Positions 1 through 6,514 of a stretch of DNA of 21,798 nucleotides are shown here, one piece after another (position 1 is the first letter of the stretch; every line of letters starts with the position of its first letter). The stretch is from WRAI01 sp031549605. GTDB lineage: Bacteria > Bacillota > Clostridia > Oscillospirales > UBA929. A model generated the notes under the pieces. It ran no database searches and was not told the DNA's origin. It worked only from the letters and a program-made list of their open reading frames with translations. Made by a program: the position numbers and the translations under genes. Location: assembly GCA_031549605.1 (NCBI GenBank), contig JAVBPM010000038.1:1-21798 (forward strand), given 5' to 3'.

Positions 1-22
1 ATCAAAGGCTGCCACATCCATA

Positions 23-138
<116 letters not shown>

Positions 139-150
139 ACAATGACTTTA

Positions 151-187
151 CAAAGCAGGTCAAGGAACTTTTCCTTGACCTGCTTTG
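151..187 (+). terminator. Terminator-like hairpin after 5S rRNA
   Basis: A perfect 17-bp inverted repeat (151-167 with 171-187) has a 3-nt CTT loop and begins 12 nt after the 5S gene. The following sequence (CCTTTGTATTG) is only moderately T-rich, so it is not a textbook intrinsic terminator. Position and stem strength still make it the likely end of the rRNA transcript. Confidence 0.75.
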
Positions 188-356
188 CCTTTGTATTGTA
201 CAGTATGTGCCATGAGAAACAAACCGCTACGAATCTTTGCCACTGCGGGCGGTACAGAGGCTGCGCCACGGGCAATCATTGTGCGTTGGCTTATTGGCAG
301 GACAGTTATCGTCGAGGCAACTTTTTTGCTATACTCAGAAGGGAGGTGGTGCCGTT

Positions 357-1745
357 TTGGATAACCGCAGCTTTGTGCCGTTGCCGCGCTCAACGCCGCA
401 GCAGCAGGCCGTGTCAGCCGTGCAGCTCGACCGCTTTGAACGTGCGCTGGCGCGCTGTGATGTCACGCTGCGCGGCTATGTGCTGCTGCGCAACGGACAG
501 CTGGTGCGGCAACGCTTTTGGGCGCCCTATGAGCCGGAGGATAAGGCCTATGTCTATTCGATGACCAAGTCCTTTACCGCCACGGCGGTGGGGTTGCTGG
601 TCGACGATGGCGAGCTGACGCTCGAGTCGCGTGTTGTTGACTATTTTCATGACGTGGTGCCGGCCGGCGACGACCATTGGAGCGGCTTGCGCGTGCAAGA
701 CCTGCTGGCCATGGCTAGCGGCCACACCACGGACACGATTGACGCCCTGCTCGCGGCGCGCGACGGCGATTGGGTGCGCGCTTTTTTTCGCGTAGCAGCC
801 CAGCTTACGCCAGGCGAGCGCTTTGTCTACAACTCCGGCGCCAGCCATGTGCTGTCGGCGTTGGTGCAGCGCGTGGCGGGCGAGAAGTTGGCCGATTTTC
901 TGCAATACCGGCTCTTTGATCAGCTAGGCTTTGACACCGTATATTGGGATGATAGCCCCACTGGCGAGACTGTCGGCGGTTGGGGTCTGATGCTGCGCGC
1001 GGAGGACGCCGCCAAGCTGGGGCAGCTATACCTAAATGGCGGGCTGTGGAATGGCCGCCGTATATTGTCAGAGACATGGGTGGAGCAGGCGACGCGGTCT
1101 CACAGCGACACGGCTAAGCCCGGCGAGGCGTTTGACTGGACGCTGGGCTACGGCTATCAGTTTTGGATGGGCCGGCATAACAGCTACCGTGCTGACGGTG
1201 CCTATGGCCAATTTTGCATCGTGCTACCCGAGCAGCTGGCGGTGTTGGTGCTGCTGGGCGAGTGTGGAGATGCCCTTCCTGTGCTGGGCTGTGTATGGCA
1301 ACAGCTGTTGCCGGCGCTGACATCGACAACAAGTAGTTTAGAAAAACACATAGATAACAAAGAGTATCGGCTCGAAGACAACCAGAAGGCGCTACAGACG
1401 CTGCGGCTCTGTTTTATGGCCGACCGTTGCTTGATTTTCCTGTGTGACGCCGACGGCACACAAGCGCAGCTGTCGGCCGGGCGCGGCGCTTGGCTGACAA
1501 CAGAAGGTTGCTTTCCGCTGGGTAGGCAGGCCTTTGTACCGACGCCGACGCTCACCCGGCGGCACACGGTGTCGGCCTGCTTTCACTGGACCGATGCGCA
1601 GACGTTGCTGGTGCAGCTGCAATACCGTGAGAGCCCGCACAGCGACCGGCTGATTATCACGATTGACGGTGACGCCGTGACGCTACTCTGCCCCGGCAAT
1701 CAGACGGGCGCCCGATCGGTGCGGCTGACCGGAATAGCGTTGTAA
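357..1745 (+). CDS. Serine hydrolase, beta-lactamase (class C/PBP-like) family
   Basis: The predicted protein of 462 aa belongs to the serine beta-lactamase / penicillin-binding-like hydrolase superfamily (the AmpC, EstB and 6-aminohexanoate hydrolase type). The catalytic SxxK box is S-M-T-K at residues 68-71, in the context YSMTKSFTATAVGLL. The second motif is Y158-N-S in YNSGASHVLSALV. A DGAYGQ segment near residue 280 lies where the third (K/H-x-G) motif normally sits. There is no signal peptide from the chosen start, so it is probably cytoplasmic. The start is inferred: TTG at 357 lies about 8 nt after GGGAGG (341-346), while the longer reading frame from ATG 237 has no ribosome site and a non-homologous-looking N-terminus. 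The last 120 residues form an extra domain I do not recognise. The substrate cannot be told from sequence: an esterase, peptidase or amidase is more likely than true antibiotic resistance. Confidence 0.85.
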   Translation: MDNRSFVPLPRSTPQQQAVSAVQLDRFERALARCDVTLRGYVLLRNGQLVRQRFWAPYEPEDKAYVYSMTKSFTATAVGLLVDDGELTLESRVVDYFHDVVPAGDDHWSGLRVQDLLAMASGHTTDTIDALLAARDGDWVRAFFRVAAQLTPGERFVYNSGASHVLSALVQRVAGEKLADFLQYRLFDQLGFDTVYWDDSPTGETVGGWGLMLRAEDAAKLGQLYLNGGLWNGRRILSETWVEQATRSHSDTAKPGEAFDWTLGYGYQFWMGRHNSYRADGAYGQFCIVLPEQLAVLVLLGECGDALPVLGCVWQQLLPALTSTTSSLEKHIDNKEYRLEDNQKALQTLRLCFMADRCLIFLCDADGTQAQLSAGRGAWLTTEGCFPLGRQAFVPTPTLTRRHTVSACFHWTDAQTLLVQLQYRESPHSDRLIITIDGDAVTLLCPGNQTGARSVRLTGIAL

Positions 1746-1761
1746 ATCGGCGCATAAAAAT

Positions 1762-1789
1762 AAAAGCGCCGAGTCAATTCGGCGCTTTT
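1762..1789. terminator. Bidirectional intrinsic terminator
   Basis: AAAAGCGCCGA (1762-1772) pairs with TCGGCGCTTTT (1779-1789) around a 6-nt loop. A-tract and T-tract flank the stem, so it can stop transcription of the hydrolase on + and of the convergent PadR gene on -. Confidence 0.9.
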
Positions 1790-1799
1790 GTTGGGCTAT

Positions 1800-2117
1800 T
1801 TATTTGGCAGGCTTACCGTTGGCCAGCAGTTCTTCAAGTCGCGACAGTTCGGCTTTCAGCACGGCCTGGCCAGCGGGCAGGATGCCATACAACTTGCGTC
1901 GCGAGGTCTGCGAATGAAGTGAGATCAGACCATCGCGCTCCAAGCGCGAGAGGCTGTTGTAAATGGTGCCGGCGCCCAGGCGAATACGGCCTTGCGTCAG
2001 TTCCTGTACGTGTAGGAAAATGCCGTAGCCGTGGCGTGCTTCACGCAGCGACAGCAGAATGTAGTACATGGTCTCAGTCATGGGCAGGTAATCTTTGATG
2101 GCGGCTTCGGTTGTCAT
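1800..2117 (-). CDS. PadR family transcriptional regulator
   Basis: This 105-aa protein is a winged-helix DNA-binding regulator of the PadR family, short (PadR-s2-like) type. The recognisable core is the run MTETMYYILLSLREARHGYG (residues 13-32) followed by GAGTIYNSLSRLERDGLI and a YGILPAGQAVL wing, typical of PadR. The family usually acts as a dimeric repressor of a nearby transporter or enzyme gene and senses a small hydrophobic molecule. The ATG at 2117 has a good AAAGGAG ribosome site. The gene is monocistronic, sitting between a convergent hydrolase and a tRNA-Tyr gene, so its target is not evident. A short inverted repeat (ATAGG-5-CCTAT, about 2181-2195) lies about 65-80 bp upstream of the start and could be an operator, but this is only inference. 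Confidence 0.9.
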   Translation of the reverse strand: MTTEAAIKDYLPMTETMYYILLSLREARHGYGIFLHVQELTQGRIRLGAGTIYNSLSRLERDGLISLHSQTSRRKLYGILPAGQAVLKAELSRLEELLANGKPAK

Positions 2118-2204
2118 GGTAGTCTCCTTTCGATTCTTCCTATATCAAAATCCTTCTACGTCCGGAGCAGAAAGACCGCTAATAGGTGGCGCCTATAAAA
2201 GATG

Positions 2205-2231
2205 TTGCGTAAGCGCCAAGCGCTTACGCAA
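2205..2231 (-). terminator. Terminator hairpin downstream of tRNA-Tyr
   Basis: A perfect 12-bp inverted repeat, TTGCGTAAGCGC (2205-2216) and GCGCTTACGCAA (2220-2231), has a 3-nt loop. On the minus strand it is followed by CATCTTTTAT, a short T-run. It lies about 33 nt after the tRNA 3' end and probably ends the tRNA transcript. Confidence 0.7.
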
Positions 2232-2236
2232 CGGTT

Positions 2237-2253
2237 CGCCGCAAAAAGCGGCG
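2237..2253 (-). other. Small hairpin between tRNA-Tyr and its terminator
   Basis: A 6-bp GC stem (CGCCGC/GCGGCG) with an AAAAA loop (TTTTT on the tRNA strand) lies 11 nt after the CCA end. It may act with the next hairpin as a tandem terminator, or mark the 3' trailer that RNases trim. Confidence 0.4.
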
Positions 2254-2263
2254 CTATCGTCGA

Positions 2264-2348
2264 TGGTGGGAGAGGGTGGATTCGAACCACCGTAGGCGTT
2301 GCCAGCAGATTTACAGTCTGTCCCCTTTGGCCACTCGGGAACTCTCCC
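2264..2348 (-). tRNA. tRNA-Tyr (GTA)
   Basis: On the minus strand the sequence folds as a class II tRNA with a long variable arm. The acceptor strand GGGAGAG (5' end at 2348) pairs with CTCTCCC, followed by discriminator A and an encoded CCA (2264-2266). The anticodon loop is CTGTAAA, giving anticodon GTA (Tyr). The T arm GGTGGTTCGAATCCACC is canonical. The long variable arm and GTA anticodon together identify tRNA-Tyr rather than Ser or Leu. Confidence 0.96.
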
Positions 2349-2367
2349 CTATCAAAACTACCCTTCA

Positions 2368-2396
2368 AAAATAACATATTGGCGCCCTGCTGTCAA
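2368..2396 (-). promoter_or_regulatory. Sigma-A promoter of tRNA-Tyr
   Basis: On the minus strand a perfect -35 TTGACA (2391-2396) is spaced 17 bp from a -10 TATTTT (2368-2373). The predicted transcription start is about 12 nt before the mature tRNA 5' end, as expected for a singly transcribed stable RNA. Confidence 0.8.
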
Positions 2397-2576
2397 TACA
2401 ATTTTATAAAATAATGAGTGACGAAGCAGGATTGGTAGCTTTTGCATTCTGTCAGGTAGTGGCAAACCGGCTTTTGTAAGCGAGAAAAGCGGGTACAATG
2501 AACAGGGGCACATGACGTAAAGACGCTTGACAGTGGCGGCGCGGTGCGCTATGGTGGCAGAAAAGGAGTGTTGCAT

Positions 2577-3332
2577 TTGGTGCGTTTGTATGAGGAGTGG
2601 ACGGCAGGGCAGCCGGTCGGGGCGGGATTGGCAATCCGGCTGGCGGGTGACCGCCTTGTGCCACAGGCGCAGGTCGTGGCTGGCTACGCTGCGGCCGTGC
2701 GGGAGGCGGGGCTGTTGCCGGAGCATTTGGTTGTCGCGCGGCAGGTGCATGGCAGCGAGGTGCGCGTGGTTACAATGGCCGACGCCGAACCGGGTATCGA
2801 GCGCCGCGGCCATATTATACACCCAAATTTGACCTGTGATGCGCTGATAACGACGCAGCGCGGCGTGGTTGTCGGTGTTGTGACCGCCGACTGTGTGCCG
2901 GTGCTGGTTTACGACACACAGGGCGGCGGCGTGGGCGCCGCTCACGCCGGCTGGCGGGGATTGGCCGCAGGTGTTCTGCGCCATACGGTTGAGGCGCTGT
3001 CCGCCCATTGTGGCACGGCACCCGTATCACTGCGCGCATTGATTGGCCCCTGCATCTGCTCGCGCTGCTTTGAGTGCGGACCCGAGGTGGCCGAGGCCTT
3101 TATCGACACTTTTGGCCGGGAAGCCGGCGCATATGTCCGAGCCGGCAGCGGCGACCGCGTCCATGTCGATTTGCCGGGTCTGGCACGGCTGGCGCTGCGC
3201 GAGGCCGGACTGGCTGACGAGGCCATTGTGCCGGCGCAGGACTGCACGCGCTGCCTGCCGGACATTTACTGGTCGCACCGCGCGCACGGCTTGCAGCGTG
3301 GCAACCAGCTGTCCTTCATCGCGCTTACATGA
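2577..3332 (+). CDS. pgeF: PgeF/YlmD-type purine nucleoside phosphorylase (laccase-domain, DUF152)
   Basis: The 251-aa protein belongs to the YfiH/YlmD (former 'polyphenol oxidase') family. Characterised members are zinc enzymes that phosphorolyse adenosine, inosine and S-methyl-5'-thioadenosine and deaminate adenosine. The metal-binding motifs are visible: VHG (His58), ADC (Cys106) and AHAGWRG (His123), followed by IGPCICSRCFECG and the C-terminal CTRCLPDIYWSHR. The start is a choice: TTG at 2577 lies 8 nt after AAAGGAG (2562-2568). GTG 2580 is an alternative, and GTG 2544 would place the ribosome site inside the gene. A TTGACA-17-TATGGT match (2527-2555) could be its promoter but leaves almost no leader. 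It overlaps the next gene by 4 nt (ATGA), so the two are translationally coupled. Confidence 0.9.
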   Translation: MVRLYEEWTAGQPVGAGLAIRLAGDRLVPQAQVVAGYAAAVREAGLLPEHLVVARQVHGSEVRVVTMADAEPGIERRGHIIHPNLTCDALITTQRGVVVGVVTADCVPVLVYDTQGGGVGAAHAGWRGLAAGVLRHTVEALSAHCGTAPVSLRALIGPCICSRCFECGPEVAEAFIDTFGREAGAYVRAGSGDRVHVDLPGLARLALREAGLADEAIVPAQDCTRCLPDIYWSHRAHGLQRGNQLSFIALT

Positions 3333-4786
3333 GACGCGGCCTTGCCTGCGCGGCGCTGGCCGCCGTATTGCTGTTGAATGGCTGCGCGACGCTGTTTCCA
3401 CACGGCACGCCGACATCGAGCACCGCGATGACTGCCACGGCGCCTCCGCTGCCGGCCGCGCCGACGGGCGCGCCCGTCAACGCCCTGCACCAGCTGCCGT
3501 GGCAAACAGTGGCCGCCATCAACCCCTATACCGAGACGGCCTGCGTCAATCTCGACGCGCTGTCACTCGTCTATCAGGGGCTGTTTGCCCTGCAGCCCAA
3601 CTTTGAGCCGCAGCCGGTGCTGTGCAGTGCGCTGCAGGCGACGGCCGACGATACACGTTTTACCATAACCCTGCGCACCGCCGCGTTTCACAACGGGCGG
3701 ACTGTGACAGTTGACGACGTGCTCCACTCACTGAAGCTGGCACAGCAGGCTGGATCGCGAATGAGCCAGCAACTGGCCATCATTGAAACGGCACTGGCCA
3801 TTGACGCCGACACGCTTGAAATCACGACAGGCAGGCCCTGTCCGCGATTGGCGGCGCTGCTCGACTTCCCCATTACGGCGCGTGAGGATTTGCTGCAAGG
3901 CACGGGCGACTACAGGCTGCTGGCCGCCGACGGCGGCTGGGCGCTGCAGGCGGTGACCGGCGACACGCCGGTATCTTATTTTGAACTCTGTCCTGTCGAG
4001 GACAGGGCGGCGCTGGCCGCTGCCTTTGAGCAGTCGCGGGTGCAGCTGGTGCGGCTGACAGCGCAGCAGCTTCGACTGCAGCCTATTGGCGGACAGTTCA
4101 CAACGCTGCCCGTCGACACCACGCGGCTGCTGTATGTCGGGTTCAACGCAAAGCGGCGCGCGTTGGCACAGGGTGAACTGCGTCGCTTGCTGGCGGCGCT
4201 GCCTGATCGTCTTGCCATCGCCGGCCAACTGTTGGACGAGGTCAGCTTGACGGTTCTGCCGGTGCCGCCGGCATCACCGCTTTATGATCAAACGGCGGCG
4301 CGCGTTGCGGCGGCAACACCCGAACAGCTGCGGCAGTGGCGTGCGACAGCGCCCAAAGCGTCGTTGACGCTGCTGGTCAACGGCGACGACGCCGACCGCG
4401 TGCAGGTGGGCGAGCGCTTGTGCGCCGCGTGGCAAGAAGGTGGGCTGGCCGTAACACTAAAGGCGATACCCCGGCAGCAGATGAGCGACGAGCTGGTGGC
4501 AGGAGATTTTGATCTCTACCTCGGCATGACGCGGCTGGCGGCCGATTTTTCACTGGCACCATTTGTGCTCAAGGACGGCAGCCTCAATGTCGGCGGCTAT
4601 GCCGGCGGCGCCGCCTTTGAGGGCAACCTGACGCCGTCACCGGGCTCGTTGCTACAGTTTGCGCTGCAATGCCCCATCATGCCGCTGTGGTTCGAGCGCG
4701 ATTGGCTGCTAATACGGCAGCTGACCGTCCCGGCAGCGCAGCCCTGTGACAGCCAGCTGCTGCAGTCCTTTACGGAGTGGTCATAA
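3329..4786 (+). CDS. Family 5 extracellular solute-binding lipoprotein (orphan)
   Basis: This 485-aa protein resembles the peptide/nickel-type (family 5) substrate-binding proteins of ABC transporters. The N-terminus is a lipoprotein signal peptide with lipobox LLNGC (Cys19), then a Thr/Ala/Pro-rich linker to about residue 50, so it should be anchored to the outer face of the membrane. The family signature is seen in INPYTE..LVYQGLF, FTITLRTAAFHNGRTVTVDDVLHSL and later YVGFNAKRRAL. It is somewhat shorter than typical members (500-550 aa) and divergent. No permease or ATPase genes adjoin it; it overlaps pgeF by 4 nt and is followed by a terminator. It may share a transporter encoded elsewhere or have a non-transport role. 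Confidence 0.82.
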   Translation: MRRGLACAALAAVLLLNGCATLFPHGTPTSSTAMTATAPPLPAAPTGAPVNALHQLPWQTVAAINPYTETACVNLDALSLVYQGLFALQPNFEPQPVLCSALQATADDTRFTITLRTAAFHNGRTVTVDDVLHSLKLAQQAGSRMSQQLAIIETALAIDADTLEITTGRPCPRLAALLDFPITAREDLLQGTGDYRLLAADGGWALQAVTGDTPVSYFELCPVEDRAALAAAFEQSRVQLVRLTAQQLRLQPIGGQFTTLPVDTTRLLYVGFNAKRRALAQGELRRLLAALPDRLAIAGQLLDEVSLTVLPVPPASPLYDQTAARVAAATPEQLRQWRATAPKASLTLLVNGDDADRVQVGERLCAAWQEGGLAVTLKAIPRQQMSDELVAGDFDLYLGMTRLAADFSLAPFVLKDGSLNVGGYAGGAAFEGNLTPSPGSLLQFALQCPIMPLWFERDWLLIRQLTVPAAQPCDSQLLQSFTEWS

Positions 4787-4798
4787 GCACGTTGCGAA

Positions 4799-4824
4799 AA
4801 AAGGCAGACGACAGTCTGCCTTTT
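4799..4824 (+). terminator. Intrinsic terminator after pgeF-SBP operon
   Basis: AAAAGGCAGAC (4799-4809) pairs perfectly with GTCTGCCTTTT (4814-4824) across a GACA loop and continues into a T-tract (TTTTTCT). It separates the pgeF-SBP pair from the heat-shock operon. Confidence 0.92.
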
Positions 4825-4857
4825 TCTGACCTTTACAATTTGTTTACAATAGGGTGC

Positions 4858-4886
4858 TTGACAGTCATTTTGGTTCGTGGTATTCT
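4858..4886 (+). promoter_or_regulatory. Sigma-A promoter of hrcA-grpE-dnaK
   Basis: A consensus -35 TTGACA (4858-4863) and -10 TATTCT (4881-4886) are spaced exactly 17 bp. The expected start point (about 4892-4894) falls inside the CIRCE element, so HrcA binding would directly block initiation. Confidence 0.9.
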
Positions 4887-4890
4887 TGCG

Positions 4891-4917
4891 TTAGCACTCG
4901 GTTAGATAGAGTGCTAA
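4891..4917. promoter_or_regulatory. CIRCE element (HrcA operator)
   Basis: The perfect inverted repeat TTAGCACTC-N9-GAGTGCTAA is the canonical CIRCE operator bound by the HrcA repressor. It sits between the -10 and the ribosome site of hrcA, giving autoregulated, heat-inducible control of the whole operon. Confidence 0.98.
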
Positions 4918-4932
4918 AATGAGGTGAGAGAC

Positions 4933-5979
4933 ATGAGTCTTGGGCCGCGCAAGGAACAGATTCTCAAGGCGGTTGTTGATCAATACATTCGCAGCGCCGA
5001 GCCTGTGGCCTCTAAGCAGTTGCTGGAGCACTGGGCGCTGAACGTGTCGTCGGCCACCATCCGCAATGAGATGGCGGAGCTGGAGACGATGGGGCTGCTG
5101 GAGCAGCCGCACACGTCGGCTGGCCGCGTGCCGTCGCCCGCCGGCTATCGCTACTACGTCGACCAGTTGATGGGCAAAACGGGGCTCAGCACATCCGACC
5201 GCGAGCACATCGACAGCGCGCTCAAGCACAAGGTGGAAAGTCTGGAGCGCCTGCTGGCTGAGGCCGGCAAGCTGGCGGCCGAAATCACGCGCCACCCGGC
5301 CTATGCGTTAACGCCCACGCAGCGTTATGACAGCTTTGAGCGCTTTGTGCTGTTTGCCAGCGACCTGTTGACCGTAGTCTGTGTCGTCGTTATGGCCGGA
5401 CAGCAGGTCAACTCGCGGGTCGTGCGCCACGGCGAGCCGGTGATTGAATCAGCGCTGGCGCAGCTCACGGCGGCACTCAACGAACTGCTCACCGGTCTGC
5501 GCTACGACCAAATCACGCCCGAGCTCTACGACCGGCTGGAGAAGCGCAGCCTGGACGGCCGGGCGTACCTGCGGGCGGTTATGGTCTTTTTGGCCGACCT
5601 CCATGGGCAGGAGGAGCAGCTGCGCGTCGTTGTCGAGGGTTCGATGCACCTCTTCGAGCATCCCGAGTACCGTGACATCGCCAAGGCGCATCGTATGCTG
5701 TCCTATTTGTCCGACAAGAAAAATCTGGCCACACTGCCGCAGCCCTATCCCACTGCGTCGCGCGGTGTTGAGATTGTCATTGGCCCTGAAAATGTGGCCG
5801 CGGCGTTACAGGACGCGTCGGTTGTCATGGCCACCTACCACGTCGGCGAGATGCAGGGCTTTATCGGGCTGATTGGCCCGACGCGCATGGATTACCAGGC
5901 CGTAACGGCCAAGCTGGCTTACGTAGCCAGCAAGATGGAGCAGGTATTCCAAGGCCAGCCGCAAGAGGAGGAAAAGTAA
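4933..5979 (+). CDS. hrcA: Heat-inducible transcription repressor HrcA
   Basis: HrcA (348 aa, normal family length) represses class I heat-shock genes by binding CIRCE and needs GroEL for folding and activity. The N-terminal winged helix includes SSATIRNEMAELETMGLLEQ followed by PHTSAGRVPSPAGYRYYVD, the family hallmark. A GAF-like middle domain and a C-terminal HrcA domain (VIGPENVAAALQDASVV, GFIGLIGPTRMDYQ) follow. The ATG at 4933 follows GAGGTGAG (4921-4928); an in-frame GTG at 4924 lies inside that ribosome site and is rejected. It is the first gene of the operon, directly downstream of its own operator, with a single base separating it from grpE. Confidence 0.97.
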   Translation: MSLGPRKEQILKAVVDQYIRSAEPVASKQLLEHWALNVSSATIRNEMAELETMGLLEQPHTSAGRVPSPAGYRYYVDQLMGKTGLSTSDREHIDSALKHKVESLERLLAEAGKLAAEITRHPAYALTPTQRYDSFERFVLFASDLLTVVCVVVMAGQQVNSRVVRHGEPVIESALAQLTAALNELLTGLRYDQITPELYDRLEKRSLDGRAYLRAVMVFLADLHGQEEQLRVVVEGSMHLFEHPEYRDIAKAHRMLSYLSDKKNLATLPQPYPTASRGVEIVIGPENVAAALQDASVVMATYHVGEMQGFIGLIGPTRMDYQAVTAKLAYVASKMEQVFQGQPQEEEK

Positions 5980-5980
5980 G

Positions 5981-6469
5981 ATGAGTAAGAAAAAAGGCGA
6001 AACGGTGGTGCCCGAGGTCGAGCTTGAAATTGTGCCCGAGGTCGAGTCCGAGACCGTCGTCGACGAGTGGAAGGAACAGGCCATGCGCATACAGGCCGAG
6101 TACGAAAACTTTCGCAAGCGCACGGCGCGTGAGCGCGAGACGCTGTACAACGACGCGCGCGCCGACACGCTGGCCGAGCTGCTGTCGGTCTACGACAACC
6201 TGAAACGTGCAGCCGGGCATCCGACGCAGGACGCTGCCTATGCCAAGGGTGTGGAGATGACGCTGCAGCAGTTTGACGCTGTTCTGGAGAAGTTCGGCGT
6301 TCAGGCGTCGGGCGCCGCCGGCGACGCGTTTGACCCCAATCTGCACGAGGCGGTTATGCACGTCGAGGACGACAGCTACGGCCCAAGCACCATCGTCGAA
6401 GTCTTTTCGCAGGGCTTCGTGCTAAATGGCAAAGTGTTGCGCCACGCCATGGTGCGCGTCGCAAACTGA
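5981..6469 (+). CDS. grpE: Nucleotide exchange factor GrpE
   Basis: GrpE (162 aa) releases ADP from DnaK so the chaperone can recycle. The N-terminal acidic stretch leads into a long helical/coiled-coil part (EQAMRIQAEYENFRKRTARE, about residues 32-51) and the C-terminal beta domain with VMHVEDDSYGPSTIVEVFSQGF and the terminal VLRHAMVRV motif. This is somewhat short for Firmicute GrpE (usually 180-200 aa), mainly because the variable N-terminus is short. The ATG lies one base after the hrcA stop, with AGGAGG inside the hrcA 3' end, so translation is coupled. The N-terminus carries a short internal duplication (VPEVE...VPEVE) encoded by an exact 15-bp DNA repeat. Confidence 0.97.
   Translation: MSKKKGETVVPEVELEIVPEVESETVVDEWKEQAMRIQAEYENFRKRTARERETLYNDARADTLAELLSVYDNLKRAAGHPTQDAAYAKGVEMTLQQFDAVLEKFGVQASGAAGDAFDPNLHEAVMHVEDDSYGPSTIVEVFSQGFVLNGKVLRHAMVRVAN
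6008..6046 (+). repeat. 15-bp direct repeat in grpE 5' end
   Basis: GTGCCCGAGGTCGAG occurs at 6008-6022 and again at 6032-6046, a 24-nt period that keeps the frame and duplicates VPEVE in the disordered acidic N-terminus of GrpE. It looks like a small in-frame duplication. Confidence 0.8.
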
Positions 6470-6514
6470 CAATAAATAGTAATAAAGTATAGTAATAATA
6501 CGGAGGTTAATCAC

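Noticed and set aside
237..356. N-terminal extension of the serine hydrolase to ATG 237
   Set aside because: No ribosome site precedes 237 and the extension would contain the GGGAGG site used by TTG 357.
212..364. 50-codon frame starting ATG 212 (begins MRNKPLRIFATAGGTEAAPR) upstream of the serine hydrolase
   Set aside because: It overlaps the hydrolase start and reads like a small protein, but there is no ribosome site before ATG 212 and no family match. It could be a leader peptide but cannot be supported.
2181..2195. ATAGG-5-CCTAT inverted repeat as a PadR operator
   Set aside because: The arms are only 5 bp and no clear promoter lies next to it. It is mentioned as a possibility under the PadR gene but not listed as a feature.
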